Assembly: GCF_034652275.1 (NCBI RefSeq) | Contig: NZ_JAXIWG010000001.1 | Coordinates: forward strand, 992,001-1,056,000 | Direction: 5' to 3' | Source: Yoonia sp034652275 | GTDB lineage: Bacteria; Pseudomonadota; Alphaproteobacteria; Rhodobacterales; Rhodobacteraceae | Length of the DNA stretch: 64,000 nucleotides | Notes under the pieces: model-generated | Databases searched by the model: none | Seen by the model: only the letters and a program-made list of their open reading frames with translations | Told to the model about the DNA's origin: nothing | Shown: positions 25,584 through 33,940 of the stretch, in pieces | How positions within the stretch are numbered: the stretch's first letter is position 1 | How the letters are laid out: every line of letters begins with the position of its first letter | Made by a program: the position numbers and the translations under genes

Positions 25584-26306
25584 ATGGCTCTCGATCCTAC
25601 GGTCATCTTGAACTACTGGCCGCTGCTTGTGGACGGGGCCGTGCTCACCTTGCGCCTTGCCGCAATTGCGTTTGTTGGCGGCATGCTGATCGGTGCCATC
25701 TGCGCGACGCTCAGCCTGCTGAACTACTGGCCGGTTCGCATGGTCATTCTGGTCTATCTGGCGCTGATGCGCGGCATTCCGTTTATCGTCATCGTGTTCC
25801 TGATCCATTTCGGCCTGCCTTCTTTCGGCATTCGGACACAGGCGCTTGTTACCGGAACTGTTGCGCTGACCCTCTATGCAGGGGCGTATTACGCCGAGAT
25901 CATTCGCGCCGCTGTCCTTGCTCTGCCGCGCGGGCAATGGGAATCTGCGCGGGTGATCGGTATGCCGCCCATCGCGGCGGCCCGGCATGTGATTATCCCG
26001 CAGATCATCTCGCCGAGTGTTCCGCCCATCGTGAACTGCACGATGACCATGATCAAGGAAAGCTCGATCCTCTCGGCGATCACCGTTGCGGAATTGACCT
26101 ATCAAGGGCTGGTCATTCAAGGCAACACATTTGCCCCCTTCGAAGTCTTCATCTCCTTGGCGCTGATCTACTGGGCGATCACCATCGCCTTCAGTCTGCT
26201 TGCCTGGGCTTACGAACGCCGCTTTGGCACGGCCTCGGGCCGGACAAGCCGGATGAGCCCGATTGCCGCCCGCTATCTCGACATTGACGGGAAATCAGGA
26301 CGATGA
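25584..26306 (+). CDS. ABC transporter permease (polar amino acid type), second
   Basis: A 240-residue inner-membrane permease of the same family as the preceding gene, with the EAA-type loop WESARVIGMPPIAAARHVIIPQ. The ATG at 25584 follows the upstream stop by 4 bases; an ATG at 25560 is in frame and also possible. Its stop overlaps the start of the ATPase gene (ATGA at 26303), so the transporter genes are translationally coupled. Confidence 0.88.
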   Translation: MALDPTVILNYWPLLVDGAVLTLRLAAIAFVGGMLIGAICATLSLLNYWPVRMVILVYLALMRGIPFIVIVFLIHFGLPSFGIRTQALVTGTVALTLYAGAYYAEIIRAAVLALPRGQWESARVIGMPPIAAARHVIIPQIISPSVPPIVNCTMTMIKESSILSAITVAELTYQGLVIQGNTFAPFEVFISLALIYWAITIAFSLLAWAYERRFGTASGRTSRMSPIAARYLDIDGKSGR

Positions 26307-27124
26307 AGACTGGTCCCGCACTCCGCGCAACCCGGCTCATCCGCCGTTTCGGCGAGTTGAAGGCAATTGACGAGCTGTATCTCGAAATTCCCTACGGTCA
26401 GGTTGTCAGCCTTGTGGGACCGTCCGGTTGCGGCAAGTCCACCCTGCTGCGGTGTCTGACACATCTCGATCCGCCCGATGAAGGGTTTATCGAGGTCGGG
26501 GGTGAATCGCTGGGTCGCGCGCTTTTGCCGAACGGCATCGTCAAGCACAATTCCCGCCGCCACACGGACAGGGTCCGCCGCAAGATCGGTCTGGTGTTCC
26601 AGTCCCTGAACCTGTGGCCGCATCTGTCGGTGATGGACAATATCTGCACCGCGCAATGCATCGCGCTGGGACGCTCGCGGGACGCGGCACGCGCACATGC
26701 GTTGGAACTGCTTGACCGGCTCCGCATAGGCGCGATTGCAGATGCCTATCCCGGTCAGATTTCCGGTGGACAACAGCAACGCGTCGCGATCGCAAGGGCG
26801 ATGGCCATGAACCCGGAGATCCTGCTTTTCGATGAACCGACATCCGCGCTTGACCCGGAACTCGTGGGCGAAGTCCTGCGGCTGCTCAAGGAACTGGCAA
26901 GCTCGGGGATGACCATGCTGGTCGTCACCCATGAACTTGCCTTTGCCCGCGACGTTGCCGACCGGCTGCTGTTCATGGACCGGGGCATCATTCTGGCGGA
27001 CGGCGCACCGCAGGATGTCATCACCCAGACTGCGGACCGCCGCGTCCGCGATTTTTTCGACAAGGTCACCGCCTTCCACCCAAAATTCATGGCAGGCACA
27101 AAACCCAAAGAGGAACATTCATGA
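26303..27124 (+). CDS. ABC transporter ATP-binding protein (polar amino acid type)
   Basis: A 273-residue ATPase that powers the adjacent permeases. Walker A GPSGCGKST (about 38-46), Q-loop VFQSLNLWPHLSV, signature ISGGQQQRVAIARAMA, Walker B ILLFDEPTSALDPE and switch His in VVTHELAFA are all present. Both ends overlap neighbours by four bases (ATGA), so it is within one transcript. The C-terminal 25 residues are a short basic extension. Confidence 0.93.
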   Translation: MKTGPALRATRLIRRFGELKAIDELYLEIPYGQVVSLVGPSGCGKSTLLRCLTHLDPPDEGFIEVGGESLGRALLPNGIVKHNSRRHTDRVRRKIGLVFQSLNLWPHLSVMDNICTAQCIALGRSRDAARAHALELLDRLRIGAIADAYPGQISGGQQQRVAIARAMAMNPEILLFDEPTSALDPELVGEVLRLLKELASSGMTMLVVTHELAFARDVADRLLFMDRGIILADGAPQDVITQTADRRVRDFFDKVTAFHPKFMAGTKPKEEHS

Positions 27125-28089
27125 AAACCGTCAATCGAGGTTATGTTGGCATTCCCAGCTTTCTGCGCTCCAGAATTGCTGCTGATCCGTCTGAATACGG
27201 CGATGCAAGGATCGGGGTCCTTGGCGTGCCATTCGACGAAGGCTCGCCCTTTCTGCCGGGCAGTCGTTTCGGACCCAGAGGCATCCGTGAGCATTCCTTG
27301 CGTATCCCCGTGGGCGACCCGCTTTTTGACCCCGATACCGGCGAAAGCTTTCTAGAGCACGAATTGAAAGACGGGCTGATTATCGATGTCGGTGATGTCG
27401 ACGTGCGCCCCGCCAAGCCCGAAAGGACATTCGAGATCATCACCGCTCGGGTGCGCGAGATGCTGGATGGCGGATTGTTTCCGGTCATCCTTGGCGGAGA
27501 TCACGCCATTACCTATCCTGTCTTCAAAGCGTTCGAAAAACCGATGCATGTCATCCAGTTTGACGCGCATCAGGATTATTCCGAGATCGACGCCGATCTT
27601 GACCGGACAAACAGCCATGCCTTCCGCCACATCGGGGCGATGGAAACCTGTCTTTCCATCACCCAGATCGGCATTCGGGGCCTGCGGACAACGCGGCGCC
27701 ATGTCGAGGAAATGCGGGCTGCCGGGCACCGCGTTGTAGCAATGACCGAAACCCGCGCCCTTGGTCCCAAAGGCATCGCAGGCCTGCTTCCTGAAGGATC
27801 AGAGGTATATGTCACGATTGATGTCGATGCGCTGGATCTGTCGATCGTGCCCGGCTGTGTCTCGGGGGAACCTGACGGCATGGGGTTCCGCGACCTGATG
27901 GAAAGCCTGCGCGAAATCGCCAAGCGCCACAGGATCCGCGGGTTCGATTTTGTCGAGGTCAACCCGCCTCTCGATATTGGAACAGGGGCCACATCCTATC
28001 TGGGTGCTTTGGTGGTCACAGAATTTCTGGGGCACATCTGCAATCAGCCCTGGTGGAGCGAAACATTGGCCAAAGGAGCACGGTCATGA
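27121..28089 (+). CDS. Ureohydrolase (agmatinase/arginase family), second copy
   Basis: A 322-residue paralogue of the enzyme at 22961, clearly divergent from it. Metal sites: LGGDHAITYP, FDAHQDYSEI and TIDVDALDLSIVPG. The segment after the first Asp motif (NSHAFRHIGAM) and the CVSGEPDGM loop in place of GTGTPEPGG differ from classical agmatinase and from the first copy. Two such enzymes in one operon may act on two substrates in sequence, or form one mixed enzyme. Start and stop overlap the flanking genes (ATGA at both ends). Confidence 0.88.
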   Translation: MKTVNRGYVGIPSFLRSRIAADPSEYGDARIGVLGVPFDEGSPFLPGSRFGPRGIREHSLRIPVGDPLFDPDTGESFLEHELKDGLIIDVGDVDVRPAKPERTFEIITARVREMLDGGLFPVILGGDHAITYPVFKAFEKPMHVIQFDAHQDYSEIDADLDRTNSHAFRHIGAMETCLSITQIGIRGLRTTRRHVEEMRAAGHRVVAMTETRALGPKGIAGLLPEGSEVYVTIDVDALDLSIVPGCVSGEPDGMGFRDLMESLREIAKRHRIRGFDFVEVNPPLDIGTGATSYLGALVVTEFLGHICNQPWWSETLAKGARS

Positions 28090-28682
28090 CAACGACAGAA
28101 CGCATCAAAATCCCCGCATCACATGGGCGCGCCGTGCGATTGTCGCAGGGGCAATGCATCACCATCTACAACACCTCGGGGACGCAGGTCGTTGATACCT
28201 GGGCGCTTTGCTCTGATGATCCCGACCAATTCATGTCCCTGTCGCACACGCGCGTCGAAACAGGGCGGATCAGTCCGGTTGTCGGTGACGTGCTGGTGAC
28301 AAACCGTCGCGAACCGATCCTGCAATTCGAGCATGACAGCTCCACCGGAATACACGACGGCCTGATGGCCGCTTGCGATGCGCGGCGCTACGCAAACCTC
28401 GGGGCAATCGGGCATCATCGCAGTTGCGCGGAGAATTTCCACGAGGCGCTGGCAGCAGTGGGTGCCTCGGCCGGGGATGTGCCGCAGCCATTGAACCTTT
28501 TCATGAATATTCCGATCAACGCCGACGGAACGCTCACACAGGGAACACCACCTGCAAAAGCGGGTGATTACGTCAGTCTGCGCGCACTTCGGGACTGTAT
28601 CCTGGTGATGTCCGCATGCCCGCAGGACATGACACCCATCAATGGAAACAGACCGACGGATGCACATTTCAGTGTGTCCTGA
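28086..28682 (+). CDS. DUF1989 family protein (urea carboxylase-associated / carboxyguanidine deiminase-like)
   Basis: A 198-residue protein matching DUF1989 along its length: GDVLVTNRREPILQFEHDS, HDGLMAACDARRY, GHHRSCAENFHEAL with metal-ligand His/Cys, NLFMNIPINADGTL, GDYVSLRALRDCILVMSACPQDM (written here as one motif of the family end) and TPINGNRPT. DUF1989 pairs (CgdA/CgdB) are carboxyguanidine deiminases in guanidine degradation, and others sit beside urea carboxylase. A single DUF1989 gene beside two ureohydrolases supports guanidino-compound catabolism; the exact reaction is unknown. The start overlaps the previous stop. Confidence 0.85.
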   Translation: MTTTERIKIPASHGRAVRLSQGQCITIYNTSGTQVVDTWALCSDDPDQFMSLSHTRVETGRISPVVGDVLVTNRREPILQFEHDSSTGIHDGLMAACDARRYANLGAIGHHRSCAENFHEALAAVGASAGDVPQPLNLFMNIPINADGTLTQGTPPAKAGDYVSLRALRDCILVMSACPQDMTPINGNRPTDAHFSVS

Positions 28683-28824
28683 AAGCATCCCGTTTGACCA
28701 GCTCACGTGACCGGCGGCGCGAACGTCAGCCGCGTCAAGATTGCGGGTTAACAGCTTTAATCCCACCGCGACGGCGCGTCATTTGCGACGTTCTGATCCG
28801 ATATTTCAACGAAAGGGACAAAAC

Positions 28825-29238
28825 TTGGACAATCTCAGGATCATTGCCGGTGATTTCACATTCACCGGCCATTTCGAGACCGCCCGCGCCCCAAAGACCG
28901 TTGCCGCGTTTCGCAAGTATCTGCCCTATGCCAGCAAGATCGTTCATGTCCGCTGGTCGGGTGAAGGCGTCTGGGTGCCGTTGGGCGAAACGGATTTTGG
29001 GGTCGCCTATGAAAATCACACAAGCCACCCCGCACCGGGACATATCATTCTGTATCCGGGCGGGATCAGCGAGACAGAGATTTTGCTTGCCTATGGTGGG
29101 GTCGATTTCAGCTCGAAAATGGGGCAACTGGCGGGCAACCATTTCATCACTCTTACGGGGGGCGTGGAGAATTTGCACGCTTTGGGAAATTCGGTTCTTT
29201 GGGAAGGCGCAAAGCCCATCCGATTTGAAACTGCCTAG
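28825..29238 (+). CDS. DUF3830 family protein
   Basis: A 137-residue protein of the DUF3830 family (cyclophilin-like barrel): IIAGDFTFTGHFE, KTVAAFRKYLPYASKIVHV, WSGEGVWVPLG, then YENHTSHPAPGHIILYPGG and KMGQLAGNHFITL. The TTG at 28825 has GAAAGGG 8 bases upstream and begins exactly at the family start; an upstream ATG in the same frame adds 28 unrelated residues. Biochemical role unknown. It is the last gene of the ureohydrolase operon, separated from DUF1989 by 142 bases. Confidence 0.82.
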   Translation: MDNLRIIAGDFTFTGHFETARAPKTVAAFRKYLPYASKIVHVRWSGEGVWVPLGETDFGVAYENHTSHPAPGHIILYPGGISETEILLAYGGVDFSSKMGQLAGNHFITLTGGVENLHALGNSVLWEGAKPIRFETA

Positions 29239-29407
29239 AAGAAACGGGTGCGTCGGTGGCTGGGCAGTGCGACATTGAAGCCCGGCACACCTATCAACTC
29301 GGACGTCTGGCTGCTCCCCGCCTACCAGTGACTCCCCTTTTGTGCACTGTTAATGGGCCGCATTCTCGCTTAGGAAATGCGCAAGCCGATACGCAGGATG
29401 CAATCCC

Positions 29408-30391
29408 ATGCCGCAGCCTTTCAACATCATGGTCGTCGGTCAGGGCGGGCGGCTCCAATATGAAGCGCTGGTGTTTGTGGCCAGCCTGCGCGCCCGTGCA
29501 CCGGGGTTCGCGGGGCGGATGATCGTCGCAGAACCGCAGCCGGGACCGCTTTGGCAGGATGATCCGCGCATGGCGTCCGACATCAGGGCCGCGCTGGGTG
29601 ATCTGGGTGCCGAGGTGGTCCCTTTTGCGGCGCGCCATTTCGGGCAAAGCTATCCGCATGGCAACAAGATCGAAGGCTTGCAGGTCCTGCCTGCGGGCGA
29701 GCCTTTCGTGTTTTTCGATAGTGACACGCTGATCACGGGCGATATCAGCGCGGTGGCGTTCGATTTCTCGCGTCCCGCGGCCTCGATGAACCGGACGGGC
29801 ACCTGGCCGGTCGAGGATCTGTACTGGCCCGGCTACACGGCGATCTGGAAATCGCTTTACGACAAATTCGGGCTGGATTTCGCGTCGTCATTGGACCTGT
29901 CGCAGCCGGATGAATTCTGGGAACGCTATCTCTATTTCAACGCGGGCTGGTTTTACGGGGCCGATCCTGCCGCGTTCGGCCAGCGTTTCACCGACTACGC
30001 CGTGTCGATCCGCGATACAGCCCCGCCCGAACTGGTGATCCAGCCGCTTGATCCGTGGCTCGATCAGGTGGCGCTGCCGCTGGTGATCCACAGCTTTGGT
30101 GGCGGCAGGCCGGATGCAGCGCTGGCGGGGCTCGATGGTGACCTGACCTGCCATTACCGCCTGCTGCCGCTGCTTTACGCGCGCGGCACGGACGCGCAGA
30201 TCGCCCTGCTGGAAGAGGTATGCGCACCCAACCGGATCAAGAAGCACCTGCGCCAGCACCCCCCGTTCAAGCGCATGGTCTATCAAGGCCAAGGGCAAAA
30301 GGTGCGCGCCCTGTTCGACAGGGACAACCTGCCCCGCCACGAACGCGCGATCCGCAACCAGATCAGGGCGGCGGGATACTGGATGCGCTGA
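29408..30391 (+). CDS. Putative GT-A-like glycosyltransferase-fold protein
   Basis: A 327-residue cytoplasmic protein of no assigned family. The N-terminus (NIMVVGQGGRLQYEALVF) and EPFVFFDSDTLITGDIS at about 97-113, which contains a DxD motif followed by a hydrophobic strand, resemble a GT-A nucleotide-sugar transferase. Further Trp/Tyr-rich segments (WERYLYFNAGWFYG) and a basic C-terminus follow. No signal peptide or membrane segment. No stress-type promoter upstream; the first such site appears just after it at 30399. Confidence 0.55.
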   Translation: MPQPFNIMVVGQGGRLQYEALVFVASLRARAPGFAGRMIVAEPQPGPLWQDDPRMASDIRAALGDLGAEVVPFAARHFGQSYPHGNKIEGLQVLPAGEPFVFFDSDTLITGDISAVAFDFSRPAASMNRTGTWPVEDLYWPGYTAIWKSLYDKFGLDFASSLDLSQPDEFWERYLYFNAGWFYGADPAAFGQRFTDYAVSIRDTAPPELVIQPLDPWLDQVALPLVIHSFGGGRPDAALAGLDGDLTCHYRLLPLLYARGTDAQIALLEEVCAPNRIKKHLRQHPPFKRMVYQGQGQKVRALFDRDNLPRHERAIRNQIRAAGYWMR

Positions 30392-30398
30392 CGCGCGT

Positions 30399-30423
30399 GG
30401 AACAATCGGGCGGACGTAGTGTT
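30399..30423 (+). promoter_or_regulatory. EcfG-type (GSR) promoter
   Basis: GGAAC at 30399, 17-base spacer, GTT at 30421. It lies 38 bases before the 37-residue membrane protein and its SpoIIAA-like neighbour, and is the leftmost copy I found in the window. Confidence 0.75.
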
Positions 30424-30460
30424 GAGACTGGACATGCAGCAGCAACGCAAAGGTCGCCCC

Positions 30461-30574
30461 ATGATAGGTTTCACCCTGATCGCCAGCGCAGTCTTAGGCT
30501 CTCTGATCGCACTGGCCGCCATACCCCAACAAGCCCCGGTCCTGCGCACCCTGCCCCGCCAGCGCAGAGTTTAA
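30461..30574 (+). CDS. 37-residue predicted membrane protein
   Basis: MIGFTLIASAVLGSLIALAA is a single hydrophobic helix followed by a short basic tail ending LPRQRRV. AAAGG lies 8 bases upstream of the ATG, and a stress-type promoter precedes it. An in-frame ATG at 30434 would add nine residues but lacks a ribosome-binding site. Function unknown; 4 bases separate it from the next gene. Confidence 0.5.
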   Translation: MIGFTLIASAVLGSLIALAAIPQQAPVLRTLPRQRRV

Positions 30575-30578
30575 TCCG

Positions 30579-30986
30579 ATGACCATGGCACAGAACGGCT
30601 CTGTCACGCGCATCACCACCGACAATCCGCTGGTTTATGCTTTCATGATCCGCGCAGAGGTGACGACCGACGACATGGAAGGCATGGCACGCCTCATGAA
30701 CGCCGCTTTCGACAAGGCCGAGGATGTGTCCATGCTGCTTATCTTCGAGCATTTCGAAGGGCGTGAAACAGGGGCGGGACTGAACTGGGAAACGATGAAA
30801 GCGCAGTTCCGGTCATTGGCGAACGTCAACAAATACGCCGTCGTCGGCGCACCCGACGCAGCGCGGACCATGATCGGCGTGATGGACAAGATCATTCCCG
30901 TCGATGCCCGCACCTTCGACGCCGCGCAAGAGGCCGAAGCGTGGGCCTTCGTCGGCGCACGCCCGATCCCCGCCGGCTCAGCCTGA
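30579..30986 (+). CDS. SpoIIAA-like (STAS/CRAL-TRIO-type) protein
   Basis: A 135-residue protein matching the SpoIIAA-like family: an initial strand, VTTDDMEGMARLMNAAFDKAED, VSMLLIFEHFEGRETG, NKYAVVGAPDAARTMIGVMD and the final EAEAWAFVGARP. Such proteins adopt a STAS-like fold; cellular roles are unclear. It is second in an operon under the GGAAC-type promoter at 30399, so it is likely stress induced. The decayed Ku/LigD genes follow downstream. Confidence 0.78.
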   Translation: MTMAQNGSVTRITTDNPLVYAFMIRAEVTTDDMEGMARLMNAAFDKAEDVSMLLIFEHFEGRETGAGLNWETMKAQFRSLANVNKYAVVGAPDAARTMIGVMDKIIPVDARTFDAAQEAEAWAFVGARPIPAGSA

Positions 30987-31008
30987 CCTTCAGGGGCGAA
31001 AGGGTTGC

Positions 31009-31224
31009 GAAACAGCTGCGCGTCCCGTCTGGAAACGCCAGCTGCGCTTGTCGATTTCAGTCGAGATGGTCACTGTAACTCTCCACGGCGCGCACGTCAG
31101 CTTTCGCCAGATTCACAAACCACCCGGCAAGCCGATCAGCTATGAAAAGGTCTCGGCCGGCATCGTTCCGGCTATTAAGGACGACAGCTACAGCAGGTCC
31201 GAGACCGAGAAGAATGCAAGCTGA
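31009..31224 (+). pseudogene. Remnant of Ku (N-terminal part), non-homologous end joining
   Basis: Translation of this frame gives AARPVWKRQLRLSISVEMV followed by ISYEKVSAGIVPA after SFRQIHKPPGKP. It matches the N-terminus of bacterial Ku (typically ARPxWKGxLRLSLVSxPVxx and FRQIHxxSGKPIxYEKVxPG). It lacks a normal start codon, changes sequence after about 60 residues and stops at 31222; the remaining 200 or so residues of Ku are missing. A LigD remnant follows directly, as in intact ku-ligD loci. Confidence 0.75.
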
Positions 31225-31249
31225 CCGACCCCAAGCTCATCAGTGGCGG

Positions 31250-31884
31250 ATGTAGATGACGTCACCCTGTCCATGTTGGCGCAGCGCAGATGGGCACGAC
31301 AGAGTTTCACCTGTAGGGCGCGCGTCGCCAAGCTCGATCGGCCCGAGCCGGAACGTGTTCGACCTTGAGCCCGACGTGGCGCTGACATGCAAGGCGATGT
31401 GCGACGCGGTTTTTGATCTGGAGCCATGCTGGATAATCTGGGCCTGCCCTGCGTGCCGATGCTGACCGGCGGCAAGAGCCTCCATGTGATTGTGCCCCTG
31501 CAGCCAAAGGCGACTGGCGAAACCGTCAAGCTGTTCGCTCGCACCGTCGCCGTCAGGCGTTCAGAGGCCGCGCCCGACCGCTATATCGCGACCATGTCGA
31601 AGGCCCGGCGCAAGGGGCTGATCTTTATCGACTGGCGGCGCAGCAATCGCGGTGGCACGGCTGTCGGCCCTTATGCCTTGCGTGCCAGCCTCGGCGCCAA
31701 GCTCGCCGTGTCCGTGATATGGACCGAACTGCGGTCCGTGCGCAGGGCGGGTGCGTTCGATATCCGCTCTGTCAAAGACAGGCAGGGCACTCCCTCCCCG
31801 TTGCAGGAAACGACCATCAGCGCGGTCACGCTGGGACATAGGGTGCTGGAGTGGCTTGAAAGGTGCGGCGCTGCTGCGGACTAG
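31250..31884 (+). pseudogene. Remnant of LigD polymerase domain (NHEJ ligase), with frameshifts
   Basis: Three consecutive frames carry pieces of the LigD primase-polymerase domain. VAKLDRPEPERV appears near 31320 and VFDLEPDVAL near 31360. From 31426 a long piece begins LPCVPMLTGGKSLHVIVPL, followed by APDRYIATMSKARRKGLIFID and VGPYALRASLGAKLAVSV. The frame changes twice and the nuclease and ligase domains are absent, so it cannot encode a working enzyme. It ends overlapping the stop of the convergent cytochrome gene. Confidence 0.8.
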
Positions 31885-32345
31885 CGGTCGGTGCTGTCCC
31901 CGCCATCGGGCGGGCGCAGCTTAGCCACCTGATCGGCGGTGATCGCGTCCTGATAGGCGTTGCCCAGTTCCATCCGCACGTAATTGGTGACAGCCGCTAC
32001 TTGCGCGTCATCCATTTCATCCGCGAAATGCGGCATGCCCTGATAGCCGTTCAGGATGACGCCCGCGACGAAATGCTTGGAGTTCATCTTTGGATTGCCC
32101 GCCAGTGGCGGATAGGCACCCGCCCCTGCCGCGCCCTCGCCGGCTTCCATATGGCAGGCCTGACAGGTCGTGCGGTAAAGCGCCTCGCCACTTGTCTGGG
32201 TGAACAGTTCCTCATCCTCGGAAAACCGTGCCAGCAACTCGGCTATGGGATCATCTGACGCCTCCTGCGCCTGCGCCTCAGATGTGGCGCCATAGGCGAC
32301 GGTCGCGATGAAAAGGAAACAGGCGTAGAGCTGTGGTGTGGTCAT
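31881..32345 (-). CDS. Monohaem cytochrome c, periplasmic
   Basis: A 154-residue exported cytochrome c: signal peptide of about 26 residues (ending EAQA), haem-binding CQACH near residue 62, and a later axial Met candidate in NGYQGMPHFADEM. Its ATGA start overlaps the stop of the flavin amine oxidase gene upstream, so the two are coupled. It probably accepts electrons from that oxidase and passes them on. It is last in an operon driven from the stress-type promoter at 35624-35648. Confidence 0.88.
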   Translation of the reverse strand: MTTPQLYACFLFIATVAYGATSEAQAQEASDDPIAELLARFSEDEELFTQTSGEALYRTTCQACHMEAGEGAAGAGAYPPLAGNPKMNSKHFVAGVILNGYQGMPHFADEMDDAQVAAVTNYVRMELGNAYQDAITADQVAKLRPPDGGDSTDR

Positions 32346-33940
32346 GCCGCATTCTCCCTCTGGTCCAGCCGGCTGATCGCATCAAGCGAGGACAGCAGCG
32401 ATCCTTCCAGCCATGCGGGGATTTCCGAGCAATGTTCGCCCGCCAGCACCAGCCGGTTGTCGATCTCGCACAAATCTCGGTAATGCTGGTCGCGCAGGTC
32501 GTCCGTCCACTGGCCGTAACAGCCCAGCGACCAATCGACCCGGTGCCAGACCCATGACGTGCCCGACATGAATTCGGCATCGTATTGCGGATGGATCTGC
32601 CGACCCAAGGCGAAGGCCGCGTCGATCCGTTCCTGCGGGGTCATGGTGGACCATGAATAGGTGAAATTGCGGCCAGCGGTGGAGGTGTCATAGGCCGCTT
32701 GCAGCACAGCGGGACCATCGGTCATGAAGCCGTAGTTGGGATAGGCGATCTGGACCAGCGGCAGATCGGTATAGCTGATGCCGCCCATGATCCAGTCGTC
32801 CTGTTCCCAGAACCTGCGCCGGAATTCCAGCGCGACCTTGAAAGCCGAGGCATAAGGCACCGCCGCGATGGCCTTTTGCATCCGGTCAGAGCATTGCACC
32901 TCGATCTGGGCCAGAACCGACAGCGGGATCGTGCAGATGCACCAGTCGGCGGTTTCTTCCTGCACCGACCCGCCACGGTTCGCATCTTCATACGTGACGG
33001 TCACGCCGCCTTCGTCCTGTGCGATGCGGGTGACACGCGCGCCAAGCTGGATCACGTCCTCTACCTCGCGCGCGAAAGCGTCAGAGATTGCGTCCATACC
33101 GCCGACAGGTTCGAACATCGGTGGCTCGAACGTGTAGCTGTTGAAGTTGAACAACTGGTCCCAAAGGCCCGATTGCAAAAGCGGCGACAGGTCGACCGGT
33201 TCTGACGGGCGTTTCCCGGGCATCAGCCCGCCGGGCGGATGGATGTCCCAGCCGCGCACACCGCCCAGATCGTCGCTTGACCGATACTGCAGGTCGTTGT
33301 TCAGAACGCCCCATTCCTTCAACCCTTCGAGCAGTTTTTCGCGGTCCTCGTGGGTGACGGTGTCATCGAGTTGGCGCTGATCAAGCGATTTGGCCAGCAG
33401 TTCGGCGACATGCCCGCGCATATCCTTTTCGACATGCCCCACGCGCTGCGGTCTGCCGCCGAAGGCTTTGGAGGAATGCAGAAACGCCTTGTTGTTCTTG
33501 ATGATGAACGGCTGCAACGGCACGCCAAGACGCCTGCAATAGTCGAATACCGCACGGTGATGGACAGGCAGCCGCCACGGTCCGGGATTGAAATAGCCGT
33601 CGCTTTCGAAATCGCAGGTGATCTCGTGGCCGCCCATTTCGGTAAAGCGGTCCCCACCGCGGATGGTCAGGCAGCGGCCACCGTGGCGGTTCTGGTATTC
33701 GAGGATTTTCACCTCGTAGCCTGCCTGCCGCAACTCATAGGCGGCGGCCATACCGGCCACACCGGCACCAAGGATCAGAACGCGCCGCTGCGCGCGTGGC
33801 CCTTGCAGCGCGACAGGCTGGGTATAGCCCGATTCCTGCGCGAACCCGAGGCTGGTCATCGCCTGATACATTGCGGCCGTGCCTGCGACCTGACCGATCA
33901 TGGTCAGCAACTGGCGACGGGTCGGGGTGAATGGTGTCAT
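32342..33940 (-). CDS. FAD-dependent amine oxidase, Tat-exported
   Basis: A 532-residue flavin monoamine oxidase family enzyme. The N-terminus TPTRRQLLTMIGQVAG is a Tat-type signal, so the folded flavoprotein should act in the periplasm. The FAD motif is LILGAGVAGMAAAYEL, then LEYQNRHGGRCLTIRGG. The C-terminal FAD segment LVLAGEHCSEIPAWLEGSL is typical of the family. Flanked by and overlapping two cytochrome c genes (ATGA at both ends), it probably uses cytochromes rather than oxygen as acceptor. Substrate amine unknown. Confidence 0.85.
   Translation of the reverse strand: MTPFTPTRRQLLTMIGQVAGTAAMYQAMTSLGFAQESGYTQPVALQGPRAQRRVLILGAGVAGMAAAYELRQAGYEVKILEYQNRHGGRCLTIRGGDRFTEMGGHEITCDFESDGYFNPGPWRLPVHHRAVFDYCRRLGVPLQPFIIKNNKAFLHSSKAFGGRPQRVGHVEKDMRGHVAELLAKSLDQRQLDDTVTHEDREKLLEGLKEWGVLNNDLQYRSSDDLGGVRGWDIHPPGGLMPGKRPSEPVDLSPLLQSGLWDQLFNFNSYTFEPPMFEPVGGMDAISDAFAREVEDVIQLGARVTRIAQDEGGVTVTYEDANRGGSVQEETADWCICTIPLSVLAQIEVQCSDRMQKAIAAVPYASAFKVALEFRRRFWEQDDWIMGGISYTDLPLVQIAYPNYGFMTDGPAVLQAAYDTSTAGRNFTYSWSTMTPQERIDAAFALGRQIHPQYDAEFMSGTSWVWHRVDWSLGCYGQWTDDLRDQHYRDLCEIDNRLVLAGEHCSEIPAWLEGSLLSSLDAISRLDQRENAA

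Noticed and set aside
15875..31300. Genomic island with direct repeat of the tRNA-Tyr 3' end as attachment site
   Set aside because: I searched by eye for a second copy of the tRNA 3' segment to the right and found none, nor an integrase gene; the tRNA position alone is only suggestive.
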